Shown piece by piece: positions 28,838 through 37,368 of a stretch of DNA of 64,000 bases. The stretch spans positions 498,541-562,540 of the forward strand of contig NZ_LMIW01000001.1 in the NCBI RefSeq assembly GCF_001429185.1, given 5' to 3'. The notes beneath the pieces are model-generated. The model worked only from the letters and a program-made list of their open reading frames with translations. It did not search any database and was not told the origin of the DNA. The position numbers and the translations under genes are program-made. This DNA is from Terrabacter sp. Root85. Lineage in GTDB: Bacteria > Actinomycetota > Actinomycetes > Actinomycetales > Dermatophilaceae. How positions within the stretch are numbered: position 1 is the stretch's first letter; each line of letters begins with the position of its first letter.

Positions 28838-29529
28838 GCGCTCTCCCGGAAACGCGGCGACAACGCATACCTCAGCAGGACCACGTCGCCGATCTGGCGC
28901 ACCTCGGCGAGCGTCGCCCGACGGCCGGCGTTCCAGGGGTAGCGCCCGTCACCGACGAACCGGCACGCCGCCGAGTCCCCGACGAAGAAGGGCGCCACGA
29001 CGAGCTGGAGCTCGTCGGCGAGGTCGTCGGTGAGCAGCTGCGTGTGCACGGTGCCGCCGCCCTCGACCATGAGCCGCCGCACCCCCCGGTCGCCGAGGTC
29101 CTCGCAGACGCGGCGCATCGTCGCGGGACGACCGGCATCGACGACGGCCGCAGCCGCACCGAGCCGTCCGCGCGCCTCGGGCACGACGTCGCTGGGGCAG
29201 TAGACGATCTTGTCCGCACCGTCGGCCGCGAAGAAGCTTGCGGCGCAGTCGAGCTCGGCCCGTCTCGTGACCGTCACCTTCGTCGGCGACGGGGTGAGAC
29301 CGCGGGCCACCCGTGCAGCCCGCCGCTCGGGCGAGCGGACGAGCAGGCGCGGGTTGTCGTGACGGATCGTGCTGGCACCGACGAGGATCGCGTCGCTCGC
29401 GGCTCGCTCTCCGTCGACACGGTCGAAGTCGGCGTCGTTGGACAGCATGAGCCGGGCCGAGGTGCCGGCACTGAGATAGCCGTCGATCGACATGCCACAG
29501 CTGAGCAGGGTGTAGGGGCGGTCAGCCAC
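28834..29529 (-). CDS. RibD C-terminal-type reductase (pyrimidine/DHFR-like), no deaminase domain
   Basis: This 231-residue protein has only the reductase half of RibD. It shows LLSCGMSIDGYL, DAILVGASTIRHDNPRL, the NADPH-binding LMVEGGGTVHTQLL and the closing DELQLVVAPFFVG. In riboflavin synthesis this domain reduces a ribosyl side chain to ribityl; without the deaminase it resembles archaeal/fungal reductases that act before deamination. The GTG at 29529 is chosen because AAGGAG lies seven bases upstream. The gene sits between ribA and the flippase-like gene with overlaps on both sides. Working directly on the RibA product is a reasonable inference. Confidence 0.83.
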   Translation of the reverse strand: MADRPYTLLSCGMSIDGYLSAGTSARLMLSNDADFDRVDGERAASDAILVGASTIRHDNPRLLVRSPERRAARVARGLTPSPTKVTVTRRAELDCAASFFAADGADKIVYCPSDVVPEARGRLGAAAAVVDAGRPATMRRVCEDLGDRGVRRLMVEGGGTVHTQLLTDDLADELQLVVAPFFVGDSAACRFVGDGRYPWNAGRRATLAEVRQIGDVVLLRYALSPRFRESA

Positions 29530-30505
29530 GGACGGCTCCTTCCGGTGGGAGCGCGGTCGGGGTGCGGGGGCCTCCGCGCCGTGACACGACGAGCAGCGCC
29601 GCACCCGGCAGGGCAGCGACGAACGACATCACGCCGTAGACGACGGCGGTCGCCACTCCCCCGGCGACGCCGAGCCCGGCCACGCCGAACACCCAGGCCG
29701 CCACCCCTTCACGCGGTCCCCAGCCGGCGACGTTGAGCGGCAGCGCCATCGCCACGAGGACGACGAGCGCGAGCGGCACGAGGTCGGCCACGGGCGCCTC
29801 CACCCCGGCACTGCGGGCGGCCAGCACGAAGGTCGCGACGTGCCCGACGACGACGAGCGCCGAGACCACGACGACGCCCGGCCACGTATGCCGTCCCAGG
29901 AGTCCGTGACGCACGTCGGCGACCGCGACCCGAAGGACCCGCGAGACCTGCGCGAGGGGCCCGGGTGGCACGGCCGGGGTGCGACCCGAGCGACGCCGCC
30001 GGGTCGCCACGACGCCGACCAGAGCGGCGGTCCCGGCGACGAGAACCATGGTGGCCACGGGGGATCCGCCCGGCTGCAGGCGCGACGGCAGCAGCAGCAC
30101 GGCGCCCAGCGTCAGCCCGAGGAGGACGGCCTGACCGGCCGAGCGCTCCCACACGACCGACCGCACGCCGCGGCTGACGTCGCCGCCGTCACGCCCGTGT
30201 CGGACGCCTCGGTGCACGTCGCCGAGCACACCCCCGGGCAGGGTCACGTTGAGGAACTGCGACCGGTAGCACGCGGCGACCGCCGAGCGCAGGGACAGCT
30301 CGGACCCGAGGCCCCGGGCCACGAGGACCCACCGCCACGCGCCGCAGACGGTCGTGACCACGGCGATGGCGGCCGCCGCCGCGACCGAACGGGCGTCGAC
30401 GTGGCGCAGTCCGTCGACGAAGGCGCCACCACCGATGCGCCACACGAGGACGCCGAGGATCACGAGCCCCGCGAGGGGGCGCAGCCAGGACCGGTCGCGC
30501 TGCAT
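29522..30505 (-). CDS. Flippase-like / LPG-synthase transmembrane domain protein (UPF0104)
   Basis: The 327-residue polytopic membrane protein belongs to the family related to the transmembrane part of lysylphosphatidylglycerol synthase. Markers are WRWVLVARGLGSELSLRSAV, the FLNVTLPGGVLGDVHRG motif at about residue 85, VVWERSAGQAV and GWGPREGVAAWVF near the end, plus roughly eight hydrophobic helices. Members near glycosyltransferases are thought to flip or export lipid-linked products. The ATG at 30505 has a GGAGGAG directly upstream, rather close; upstream in-frame starts give an Arg-rich extension and are less likely. It overlaps the reductase gene by eight bases. Confidence 0.78.
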   Translation of the reverse strand: MQRDRSWLRPLAGLVILGVLVWRIGGGAFVDGLRHVDARSVAAAAAIAVVTTVCGAWRWVLVARGLGSELSLRSAVAACYRSQFLNVTLPGGVLGDVHRGVRHGRDGGDVSRGVRSVVWERSAGQAVLLGLTLGAVLLLPSRLQPGGSPVATMVLVAGTAALVGVVATRRRRSGRTPAVPPGPLAQVSRVLRVAVADVRHGLLGRHTWPGVVVVSALVVVGHVATFVLAARSAGVEAPVADLVPLALVVLVAMALPLNVAGWGPREGVAAWVFGVAGLGVAGGVATAVVYGVMSFVAALPGAALLVVSRRGGPRTPTALPPEGAVRG

Positions 30506-30588
30506 CTCCTCCGCCCTTTCTGCCCAGGATCTGCCGAGTATCCGCCCGGGACCCCTGATGGTGACGACGTCCGGCTCCACGATCGGGT

Positions 30589-31650
30589 TCAGCGACCCCC
30601 TACCCGCTCGAGCACGGCCGACACGTGTCCTGCGGTCTCCGACCACGATGACAGGGTGTCGCGTCGCGCCAGGGCATTCCGGCGCAGCCGTTCCCGCAGG
30701 GCCCCGTCGGTGAGCCACGACCGGAGCGCAACCGCCAGCGCCTCGGGGCTGCCTGCAGGGACGAGCAGCCCGGGCCGCCCGTCACCCGCCTGCCCGACCG
30801 CCTCGCGGACGCCACCGACGTCGGTCGCGAGCACCGGGACGCCGCGCGCGAGTGCCTCGGTCACGACCATCCCGTACGTCTCGAGGTGGGAGGGCAGGAC
30901 GAGGAGGTCGGCGGTGGCATACGTCAGCTCGAGGTCCGCGCCGACGCGCGGTCCCACGAGGTGCACGCGGTCGCCGAGGCCCGCCGACGCGACCCGCCGA
31001 CGCAGCCCGTCGACGACGTCCGGCTCGCGCGTGAGGGCGCCGACGAGGACGCACGACCACGGGAGGTCGTCCACGAGCGCGAGCGCCGCGAGGAGGTCGG
31101 CCTGCCCCTTGAGCGCGGTCACCGCGCCGACGCAGATCAGGCGCCCGCCGTCGGGACCGCCGGCCGCCACGCGCGCCCGGTCGACCCCGGGCCGGGCGAC
31201 GCGCACGGCCGCGGGAGCGAGGGCGTACGCGTCGAGCAGGACGTCCCGGGTCCACCCGCTCGTCGTCACGACGGCCGCGGCCGCGGTCAGCACCCGGCCC
31301 TCAGCCGCGGCCGCGCTCGGGTCAGAAACCCCCAGCGGCAGGTGGACGACGACGACGAGATGGACGCGGTCCGCCGCGGGCACGAGGACGGCGTCCGCGG
31401 CCGACGCGACGAGGCCGTCGACGAGCAGCACCGACCCCGTGGGGACGGCCGCGACGACATCGGCCAGGCAGGCCGTCGCTGCCGAGTCCGGGTGTGGCCA
31501 CCGCCCGGGCACGTGGTGCTCGCTCGCCTGCCACCCGAGGGCACGCAGGCCGTCGAGCACCCTGCGGTCGTAGGTGTTCCCCCCGCTCGGGAGCAGGGGG
31601 TCGTCGATCCCGGCCGGGACGACGGCGTGGAACTCCCTCAGAGCTCGCAC
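30589..31650 (-). CDS. GT4-family glycosyltransferase
   Basis: The 353-residue protein has a GT-B fold. The acceptor half runs from the [21 protein letters not shown] segment to about residue 165. The donor half has [15 protein letters not shown] and the E-x7-E motif in [23 protein letters not shown]. It should transfer a sugar from a nucleotide donor to a small or lipid acceptor in the cytoplasm. The GTG at 31650 lies inside the end of the PTPS-like gene, a 13-base overlap, which supports coupling. The donor and acceptor are unknown; position between a PTPS-fold protein and a flippase-like protein suggests it decorates the pathway product. Confidence 0.83.
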   Translation of the reverse strand: MRALREFHAVVPAGIDDPLLPSGGNTYDRRVLDGLRALGWQASEHHVPGRWPHPDSAATACLADVVAAVPTGSVLLVDGLVASAADAVLVPAADRVHLVVVVHLPLGVSDPSAAAAEGRVLTAAAAVVTTSGWTRDVLLDAYALAPAAVRVARPGVDRARVAAGGPDGGRLICVGAVTALKGQADLLAALALVDDLPWSCVLVGALTREPDVVDGLRRRVASAGLGDRVHLVGPRVGADLELTYATADLLVLPSHLETYGMVVTEALARGVPVLATDVGGVREAVGQAGDGRPGLLVPAGSPEALAVALRSWLTDGALRERLRRNALARRDTLSSWSETAGHVSAVLERVGGR

Positions 31651-32036
31651 TCGTAGCTCGCCCAGGCGACGTGTGACTCGTGGAGGGTCACGGCGAGCGC
31701 GGTGACCCGGTCGGTGGCGCCGCCGAGGTCACCGGCGCGTATGCGACCCGCGACCCGCTCCGCGATGGTGCGGGCCAGCACCTCGGTCGAGGTGTTGACC
31801 CCCGCGAAGTCCGGCTCGTCGTCGAGGTTGCGGTAGCCGAAGGCACCGACGACCTCGCGGACGTGCTGGGTCGCGAGACCGATGTCGACGAGGATGTCGT
31901 CGTCGTCGAGCTCGGGACCGCGGAAGGTCACGTCGACGACGAACGTCGCCCCGTGCAACCGCTGCGCCGGACCGAACACCTCCCCCCGGAAGCTGTGCGC
32001 GATCATCATGTGGTCCCGGACGGTCACGCTGAACAT
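31638..32036 (-). CDS. 6-pyruvoyl-tetrahydropterin synthase (QueD)-fold protein with altered active site
   Basis: This 132-residue protein has the T-fold of PTPS/6-carboxytetrahydropterin synthases. The opening [15 protein letters not shown] and the strand [13 protein letters not shown] align with E. coli QueD. His14 and His28 match two zinc ligands and a Glu in LHES matches the pterin-anchoring residue. The third zinc His is Ala30, the catalytic Cys position is Ala24, and the Asp-His pair of QueD (LDHHYL) is replaced by FGYRNL. Ordinary QueD chemistry is thus unlikely; a different reaction or a binding role on a pterin or pyrimidine is more plausible. The ATG at 32036 begins the conserved strand. 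It lies 11 bases after the dehydrogenase gene. Confidence 0.75.
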   Translation of the reverse strand: MFSVTVRDHMMIAHSFRGEVFGPAQRLHGATFVVDVTFRGPELDDDDILVDIGLATQHVREVVGAFGYRNLDDEPDFAGVNTSTEVLARTIAERVAGRIRAGDLGGATDRVTALAVTLHESHVAWASYECEL

Positions 32037-32047
32037 CGGCTCCCCGC

Positions 32048-33040
32048 TCAGTGGGTGGGTCGGTAGGAGATCGTGTGGCAGATGGCCGGCAGGGAGCCGT
32101 CCGCGAGGCGCGGCATCAGCGCGGGCAGCTCCTCGAAGGGCGAGTCGCCGGTCAGCAGGGCGTCGAAGGCCGGGTCGCGCAGGAGGTCGAGCGCGAGCGC
32201 CAGCCGCTCGGCATACGTGTATCTCGAGCGCCTCGCTGCCGCAACGGAACCCACCTGACTGGCTCGGATCCGCAGCCGCGACGAGTGGAACGCTCCGCCG
32301 AGCGACAGCTCGACCCGCGCGTCGCCGTACCAGCTGAGGTCGAGCACCGTCGCCTCCGGTGCGAGGAGGTCGAGCGAGAGCTGGAGCCCGGCACCCGTGG
32401 CGCTCGTGTGGACGACGAGGTCGTGGCCCCCGCGCACGTCGACGAGGTCGGCCGGCCGCGCGAAGCCGACCCCGAGCGACCCCGCCACCGCCTCCCGCGA
32501 CGGGTCCACGTCGACGAGGGTCACCCGGCACCCGGGGACCCCGGCGAGCAGGCGCGCGACGCAGCACCCGACCATCCCCGCACCGACGACGGCGACGCGG
32601 TCACCGAGCCGCGGAGCGGCGTCCCACAGCGCGTTGACGGCGGTCTCGACGGTGCCGGCGAGCACGGCCCGCCGAGCGGGCACGTCGTCGGGGACGACGA
32701 CGACCGCCCCGACGGGGACGACGTAGGACGTCTGGTGCGGGTGCAGGCAGAAGACCGTCCTCCCGACGAGACCCGTCGGGCCCTCCTCGACGACGCCGAC
32801 ACCGAGGTAGCCGTACTTCACGGGACCGGGGAAGTCCCCCTCCTGGTGCGGGGCGCGCATGACGGCGTACTGGTCCTCGGGGACTTTCCCACGGAAGACG
32901 ATCGTCTCGGTGCCGCGGCTCACGCCCGAGTGCAGCGCCCGCACGAGCACCTCGCCCGACCCGGGAGCGGGCACGGTGACCGGCCGGATCTCGCCCCTGC
33001 CGGGCTCGACCACCCAGAAAGCCCGCGCATCGGTGGACAC
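32048..33040 (-). CDS. Medium-chain (MDR) zinc-type dehydrogenase, BchC-like
   Basis: The 330-residue oxidoreductase has a GroES-like N domain ([15 protein letters not shown]) and a Rossmann domain ([17 protein letters not shown]). The Ser-Gly-x-Ser-Arg-Gly-Thr-Glu motif resembles the BchC-type 2-desacetyl-2-hydroxyethyl bacteriochlorophyllide dehydrogenase branch, and the structural zinc lobe is missing, as in that group. It would oxidise or reduce an alcohol/ketone side chain. It is the first gene of the minus-strand operon that runs to ribA. Its GTG start has no ribosome site but follows a TAGTCT box by six bases, suggesting a leaderless message. Confidence 0.75.
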   Translation of the reverse strand: MSTDARAFWVVEPGRGEIRPVTVPAPGSGEVLVRALHSGVSRGTETIVFRGKVPEDQYAVMRAPHQEGDFPGPVKYGYLGVGVVEEGPTGLVGRTVFCLHPHQTSYVVPVGAVVVVPDDVPARRAVLAGTVETAVNALWDAAPRLGDRVAVVGAGMVGCCVARLLAGVPGCRVTLVDVDPSREAVAGSLGVGFARPADLVDVRGGHDLVVHTSATGAGLQLSLDLLAPEATVLDLSWYGDARVELSLGGAFHSSRLRIRASQVGSVAAARRSRYTYAERLALALDLLRDPAFDALLTGDSPFEELPALMPRLADGSLPAICHTISYRPTH

Positions 33041-33046
33041 GCGACC

Positions 33047-33052
33047 AGACTA
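33047..33052 (-). promoter_or_regulatory. -10 element for a leaderless transcript
   Basis: On the minus strand TAGTCT fits TANNNT and ends six bases before the GTG start at 33040, placing transcription start at or near the start codon. No Shine-Dalgarno sequence is present. No convincing -35 was seen. Confidence 0.4.
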
Positions 33053-33123
33053 GGGCTGTCCGTGAACTCCGGCGGTGACGACGGCGTCCTTGGATGAAAC
33101 CTCTCAAGCCCGGTGGAGGCGCA

Positions 33124-33927
33124 GTGCGTCACGTGACCCCTCACGGCCCGGTCGTCGGGCTCGTCGGCGTGCTGACCCTGCTCGCCGTCCTGGGCCGGGC
33201 GACCGACCTCGGCGCAGCCGGCTGGATCGTCGGCCTGGCCTCGGGGGTGGTGCTCTGCGCCCTGCTCACGGCCGGGCTCGTCCGGGCCTCGCGCCGGCGC
33301 CTCCTGCCCGCCGACCGTGTCACCCTGTCGAGGGCGGTGCTCGTGTGCGGCGTCGCGGCCCTCGTCGCCGACAGCGTGGCGGGGACCGTGGCGGGGACCG
33401 GGGGCACCGACGAGCCGACCGGCGTCCTCGTGGCCCTCGCCTCGGTGGCACTCGTCCTCGATGCGGTGGACGGCCGGGTCGCGCGCCGCACCGGGACCGT
33501 CCACCCGCTCGGCGCGCGCTTCGACATGGAGACCGACGCCTTCCTCATCCTCGTCCTCAGCGTGGCCGTCACCCGTGACCTCGGGTGGTGGGTGCTCGGC
33601 GTCGGGGTCGCCCGCTACCTCCTGCTGCTCGTCGCGCTCGCGGCCCGATGGGCGCCGTGGCTGCGCGGACAGGTCCCGGCACGTCTGTGGCGCAAGGTGA
33701 TCGCGGCCTACCAGGGCATCGTCCTCACGGTGGCCGCCGCCGGCATCCTGCCCGCTGTGGCCGCAGCGGTCGCCGTGGCAGCCGGGCTCGGGCTGCTCGT
33801 CCTCTCGTTCGGCACCGAGGTCCTCACGCTGCGGCGGATGTCGGTGTCCCGACGCCACGAGGTCGAGGTCCTCGCTCCGCGGCCGGTCGTCGGGCAGATG
33901 GCCGTCGACGCGCGCGTGCTGCCGTGA
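33124..33927 (+). CDS. CDP-alcohol phosphatidyltransferase family membrane protein
   Basis: The 267-residue membrane enzyme has the CDP-alcohol phosphotransferase motif: Asp116-Gly117-x2-Ala120-Arg121, Gly130, Asp134 and Asp138 (DGRVARRTG...GARFDMETD). These enzymes join a CDP-linked group, usually diacylglycerol, to an alcohol or alcohol phosphate. Several hydrophobic helices surround the motif. I start at the GTG at 33124, five bases after GGAGG; an ATG at 33094 would add ten residues without a ribosome site. It diverges from the dehydrogenase-to-ribA operon across 83 bases and overlaps the next gene by four bases. Confidence 0.85.
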   Translation: MRHVTPHGPVVGLVGVLTLLAVLGRATDLGAAGWIVGLASGVVLCALLTAGLVRASRRRLLPADRVTLSRAVLVCGVAALVADSVAGTVAGTGGTDEPTGVLVALASVALVLDAVDGRVARRTGTVHPLGARFDMETDAFLILVLSVAVTRDLGWWVLGVGVARYLLLLVALAARWAPWLRGQVPARLWRKVIAAYQGIVLTVAAAGILPAVAAAVAVAAGLGLLVLSFGTEVLTLRRMSVSRRHEVEVLAPRPVVGQMAVDARVLP

Positions 33928-35594
33928 CGTCGCCACCCCGGGCCCGGACCGGCCGCCGCGTCGCCGGCCACGTCCTCACCACCCTCGCCGTCCTGCTCGT
34001 CTGGGTCGCGCTCGTCGCGCCGAACCCGGCGGTCGGCTGGTCGCCGACACCGCTGGCGCTGCTCCGGATCCCCGTCGAGGGCCTGGTCCTCGTGGCCGGG
34101 CTCCTGCTCCTGCGCGGCGTGGCCGCGCGGTCCTTCACGATCGCGGTCGGGCTGGGCCTCGGGGTCCTCCTCGTCGTCCGGGTCCTCGACGCGGCCTTCC
34201 TCGCGACGCTCTACCGGACGTTCAACCCGCTCACCGACTGGCGCTACGCCGGGTCGGCCACCGACCTCCTCGGCGACTCGACGGGTCCGGTGACGGCGGT
34301 GGTGGCCGTCGTCGCGGCGGGGCTGCTCCTGCTCGGCATCGTCGTGCTGACGCCCCTGGCCGTGCGACGGGTCGGGCGGGTCGTCGATCGCCACCAGACC
34401 GGCGCGACGCGCGCCCTCGTGGCCGGGGCGGTCGCCTGGGGCGTCTGCGCCTCGCTCGGGCTCGGCGTCACGGCAGACCTGCCCGCCGCGTCGTCGAGCA
34501 CGGCGGCCCTCGCCGGCCGCGAGTTCACGTCGGTGCGCGACGGCCTCCACGACCAGGACGTCTTCGCCGCGCAGATCACCGTCGACCCGTACCGCGACAC
34601 CGCGCCGGGCGGTCTGCTGACCGCGTTGCGCGGCAAGGACGTCGTCGTCGTCTTCGTCGAGAGCTACGGCAAGGTCGCCGTCGACGAGAGCCCCGACGTG
34701 GCAAGGGCGCTCACGGCCGGGACGAACGGGCTGAAGGCCTCCGGCTACACGACGCGCAGCGCGTGGCTCACGTCCCCCACCTTCGGCGGGATCAGCTGGC
34801 TCGCCCACTCCACCCTCCAGTCCGGACTCTGGGTGAGCAGTCAGCGGCGCTACGACCAGCTCCTCGACACCGCGACGTCGGCCGACCGCCGCCTCACCCT
34901 CGCCGGTGCCTTCGCCCGCGCCGGGTGGCGCACCGTCGACGTCATCCCGGCCAACCGTCACGACTGGCCCGAGGGCAAGGCCTTCTACGGCTACGACACC
35001 GTCTACGACGCACGCACCCTGGGCTATGCCGGGCCCGGTTTCGGCTACGCACCGATGCCCGACCAGTACACGCTGTCAGCCTTCGACCGGCTCGAGCTGC
35101 AGCGCCGCCCACCCGGTCGACGGCCGCCGGTCATGGCCGAGATCGACCTCGTGACGAGCCACGTCCCCTGGGCGCCGCTGCCGCGGCTGCTCGACTGGGC
35201 GGCGATCGGCGACGGCTCCCCCTACCTCGCCCAGGCGGGGCTCGCGACGCCACGCGACGTGGTGTGGAGCAGTCCCGAGAGGGTGCGGGCGGCATACGGC
35301 CAGACGGTCGCGTACTCCCTCGACAGCGTCGTGTCGTTCCTGCGCGCGACCCACGACGACGACCTCGTCGTCCTCGTGCTCGGCGACCACCAGCCGGTCA
35401 GCATCGTCTCGGGCGACCACGCCGGGCACGACGTGCCCGTCAGCATCGTCGCCCGCGACCCGGCCGTGCTCGCGCGCATCTCCTCGTGGGGCTGGCAGGA
35501 CGGGCTGCGACCCGGACCCGCCGCCCCGGTCTGGCCGATGGACCGCTTCCGCGACCGCTTCCTCGCCGCCTACGGGCCGACCGCCGGCGGCTGA
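33924..35594 (+). CDS. Membrane sulfatase / phosphoglycerol-transferase-like protein
   Basis: The 556-residue protein begins with about five membrane helices (residues 10-190) followed by an external alkaline-phosphatase-superfamily domain. VVVFVESYGK corresponds to the N-terminal metal site of LtaS/sulfatase-like enzymes, SPTFGGISWLAHSTLQSG contains the likely nucleophile loop, and LVLGDHQP is the conserved C-terminal metal motif. The family transfers or hydrolyses phosphoglycerol, phosphoethanolamine or sulfate groups outside the cell. The GTG overlaps the CDP-alcohol transferase stop (GTGA), so the two probably act on one lipid product. Confidence 0.82.
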   Translation: MTSPPRARTGRRVAGHVLTTLAVLLVWVALVAPNPAVGWSPTPLALLRIPVEGLVLVAGLLLLRGVAARSFTIAVGLGLGVLLVVRVLDAAFLATLYRTFNPLTDWRYAGSATDLLGDSTGPVTAVVAVVAAGLLLLGIVVLTPLAVRRVGRVVDRHQTGATRALVAGAVAWGVCASLGLGVTADLPAASSSTAALAGREFTSVRDGLHDQDVFAAQITVDPYRDTAPGGLLTALRGKDVVVVFVESYGKVAVDESPDVARALTAGTNGLKASGYTTRSAWLTSPTFGGISWLAHSTLQSGLWVSSQRRYDQLLDTATSADRRLTLAGAFARAGWRTVDVIPANRHDWPEGKAFYGYDTVYDARTLGYAGPGFGYAPMPDQYTLSAFDRLELQRRPPGRRPPVMAEIDLVTSHVPWAPLPRLLDWAAIGDGSPYLAQAGLATPRDVVWSSPERVRAAYGQTVAYSLDSVVSFLRATHDDDLVVLVLGDHQPVSIVSGDHAGHDVPVSIVARDPAVLARISSWGWQDGLRPGPAAPVWPMDRFRDRFLAAYGPTAGG

Positions 35595-35690
35595 ACCGGC
35601 GCCCACGACGGAGCGTCTTCAGGGGAAGGGAGTCCAACACCGCGACGCCAACGGGACGCCGCGGCGCGACCCGGACGACAGGAGCGCATC

Positions 35691-36080
35691 ATGAGACTCC
35701 GAGGCGTGGGAGCGGTGGCGTTGCTCGTCTCCGCCGGCGTGCACCTCTACCTGTGGTTCGACGGGGTGCGCAACCAGAGCGTGGGGCCGATGTTCCTCAT
35801 CAACGTCGTGGCCGGCGTCGTCATCGCGATCCTGCTGCTCCGCTGGGAGCACTGGGTCCCGGCGTTCCTGACCGCCGGTTTCGGAGCCGCCACGCTCGGG
35901 GCGTTCATCATCGCGTCCACCGTCGGACTGCTCGGCGTGCACACCGTGTGGGCGGGCGGCTCGGTCTGGACGGCCGCGATCGCCGAGGTGGTCTGCATCG
36001 TCGTCGGCGGCCTCCTGCTGCTGCGCGGGCGGTCGATGGCGCCCCAGCTGGCGCAACCCGCCAAACGGCACGCCGCCTGA
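35691..36080 (+). CDS. Small four-helix integral membrane protein, unknown function
   Basis: The 129-residue protein has four predicted membrane helices (about residues 5-22, 33-50, 56-80 and 88-112) and a basic tail ending AKRHAA. A HLYLW motif lies after the first helix. GACAGGAGCG precedes the ATG by a suitable distance. No catalytic motif is visible and the family is not recognised with certainty; similar small proteins are common in actinobacteria. It follows the phosphatidyltransferase/sulfatase pair after 96 bases, so it may be independent. Confidence 0.7.
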   Translation: MRLRGVGAVALLVSAGVHLYLWFDGVRNQSVGPMFLINVVAGVVIAILLLRWEHWVPAFLTAGFGAATLGAFIIASTVGLLGVHTVWAGGSVWTAAIAEVVCIVVGGLLLLRGRSMAPQLAQPAKRHAA

Positions 36081-36174
36081 GCCTCACCCGCATCGGGGGA
36101 TGCGGGGGCCCCGACGCCACGGGAGGCTCGGAGGACAGGTCGGAGGCCTGTCCCCGTGACACCCGGAGGTCGAG

Positions 36175-37368
36175 ATGCCCGCACGACTGCGCTCGGTGCT
36201 GGCAGCCGTGCTCCTCGTCATCGGCGTCGTGCTCGTGCCGGTCGGGGCGACCGCGACGTGGCTGCGCACGACGGTGACCGACACGGACACGTATGTCGCG
36301 ACGATCACCCCGCTCGCCACCGACCCGGCCGTCACGTCCTTCGTCGAGGACCGCGCCACCGCACGCGTCGTGGCTGCGATCAGCGACCAGCACCTCGTCG
36401 ACCGTGCGCTCGCCGCGCTGGAGAACCGCGGGCTCCCCGCCGCAGCCACCCGAGCGCTCGGACTGCTCGCGGCACCGCTCGCGGCCCAGGTCGAGCAGGT
36501 CGTGCGCCGGGTCGTCACCGCGGTCGTCGAGAGCGACCAGTTCGCCACTGCCTGGGTCGCGGCGAACCGGGTCGCGCACGCCCAGCTCGTCGCCGTGCTG
36601 TCACGGTCGCCCGACGGCGCCATCGTCGACAACGGGTCGACCGTGAGCATCGACATCGGCAACCTCGTCGAGCCCGTCGAGCAGCGCCTCGTCGCCGCAG
36701 GGGTCCCGCTCGTCGACAAGCTGCCGCCGATCACCGTGTCGGTGCCCCTGCTCCCCAGCAGCGACCTCGACACCGCACGCACCGCCTACAACGCCCTGCG
36801 CATCGGCGGCGTGGCCCTGCCGCTGCTGGCTCTCGCGTTCATCGCCGGAGGGGTCGCCATGGCGCGCGACCGCCGGCGAGCACTGGTACGCGTGGGGCTC
36901 GGTGCCGCTGTGGCCTGCGTCGTGCTCGTGCTGGGGCTGTCGTTCGCCCGGTCGCACGTGGCGAGCAGCCTGCCGCCTGGCGCCTCCGCCGCCGCGGTCT
37001 CCGTCATCGACACGGTCACCGAGGGCCTGCGCCAGCTCGTGCGCGTCGTCGTCGTGGTCGCTCTCGCCGTGGTGCTCGTCGCCCTCGTCGTCGGCCCGTC
37101 GCGCGGGGCCCGCCGGGTGCGGTCCCTGGCCGTCACCGGGTGGAACGGTGCCCGCGGCGGGATGGACCGCGCCGCCGGCACGCCGCTCGCGATCCCGGTC
37201 GCCGTCGGGGTCGCCGTCGTCTGCGTGCTCGTCGTCGTCTTCGCCGGCGACCTCGGAACGGGCTGGACGATCGTGCTCGCCGCCGTGGCCGCGCTCGCGC
37301 TCGTCGTCGCCCTGCTCGCCGGTCGGGCCCCCGCGCCCGAGGTCAGAGAGCCGGCAGCAGGAGCGTGA
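36175..37368 (+). CDS. Conserved actinobacterial membrane protein, unknown function
   Basis: The 397-residue protein has an N-terminal membrane anchor (residues 8-28), an extracytoplasmic domain of about 170 residues (starting TWLRTTVTDTDTYVATITPLA) and four or five further helices from about 200 on. Similar proteins occur widely in actinomycetes; their role is unknown. The ATG is ten bases after a GGAGG site. The gene runs convergently into the end of a histidine kinase, overlapping it by 26 bases, so no terminator separates them. Nothing indicates an enzyme. Confidence 0.72.
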   Translation: MPARLRSVLAAVLLVIGVVLVPVGATATWLRTTVTDTDTYVATITPLATDPAVTSFVEDRATARVVAAISDQHLVDRALAALENRGLPAAATRALGLLAAPLAAQVEQVVRRVVTAVVESDQFATAWVAANRVAHAQLVAVLSRSPDGAIVDNGSTVSIDIGNLVEPVEQRLVAAGVPLVDKLPPITVSVPLLPSSDLDTARTAYNALRIGGVALPLLALAFIAGGVAMARDRRRALVRVGLGAAVACVVLVLGLSFARSHVASSLPPGASAAAVSVIDTVTEGLRQLVRVVVVVALAVVLVALVVGPSRGARRVRSLAVTGWNGARGGMDRAAGTPLAIPVAVGVAVVCVLVVVFAGDLGTGWTIVLAAVAALALVVALLAGRAPAPEVREPAAGA

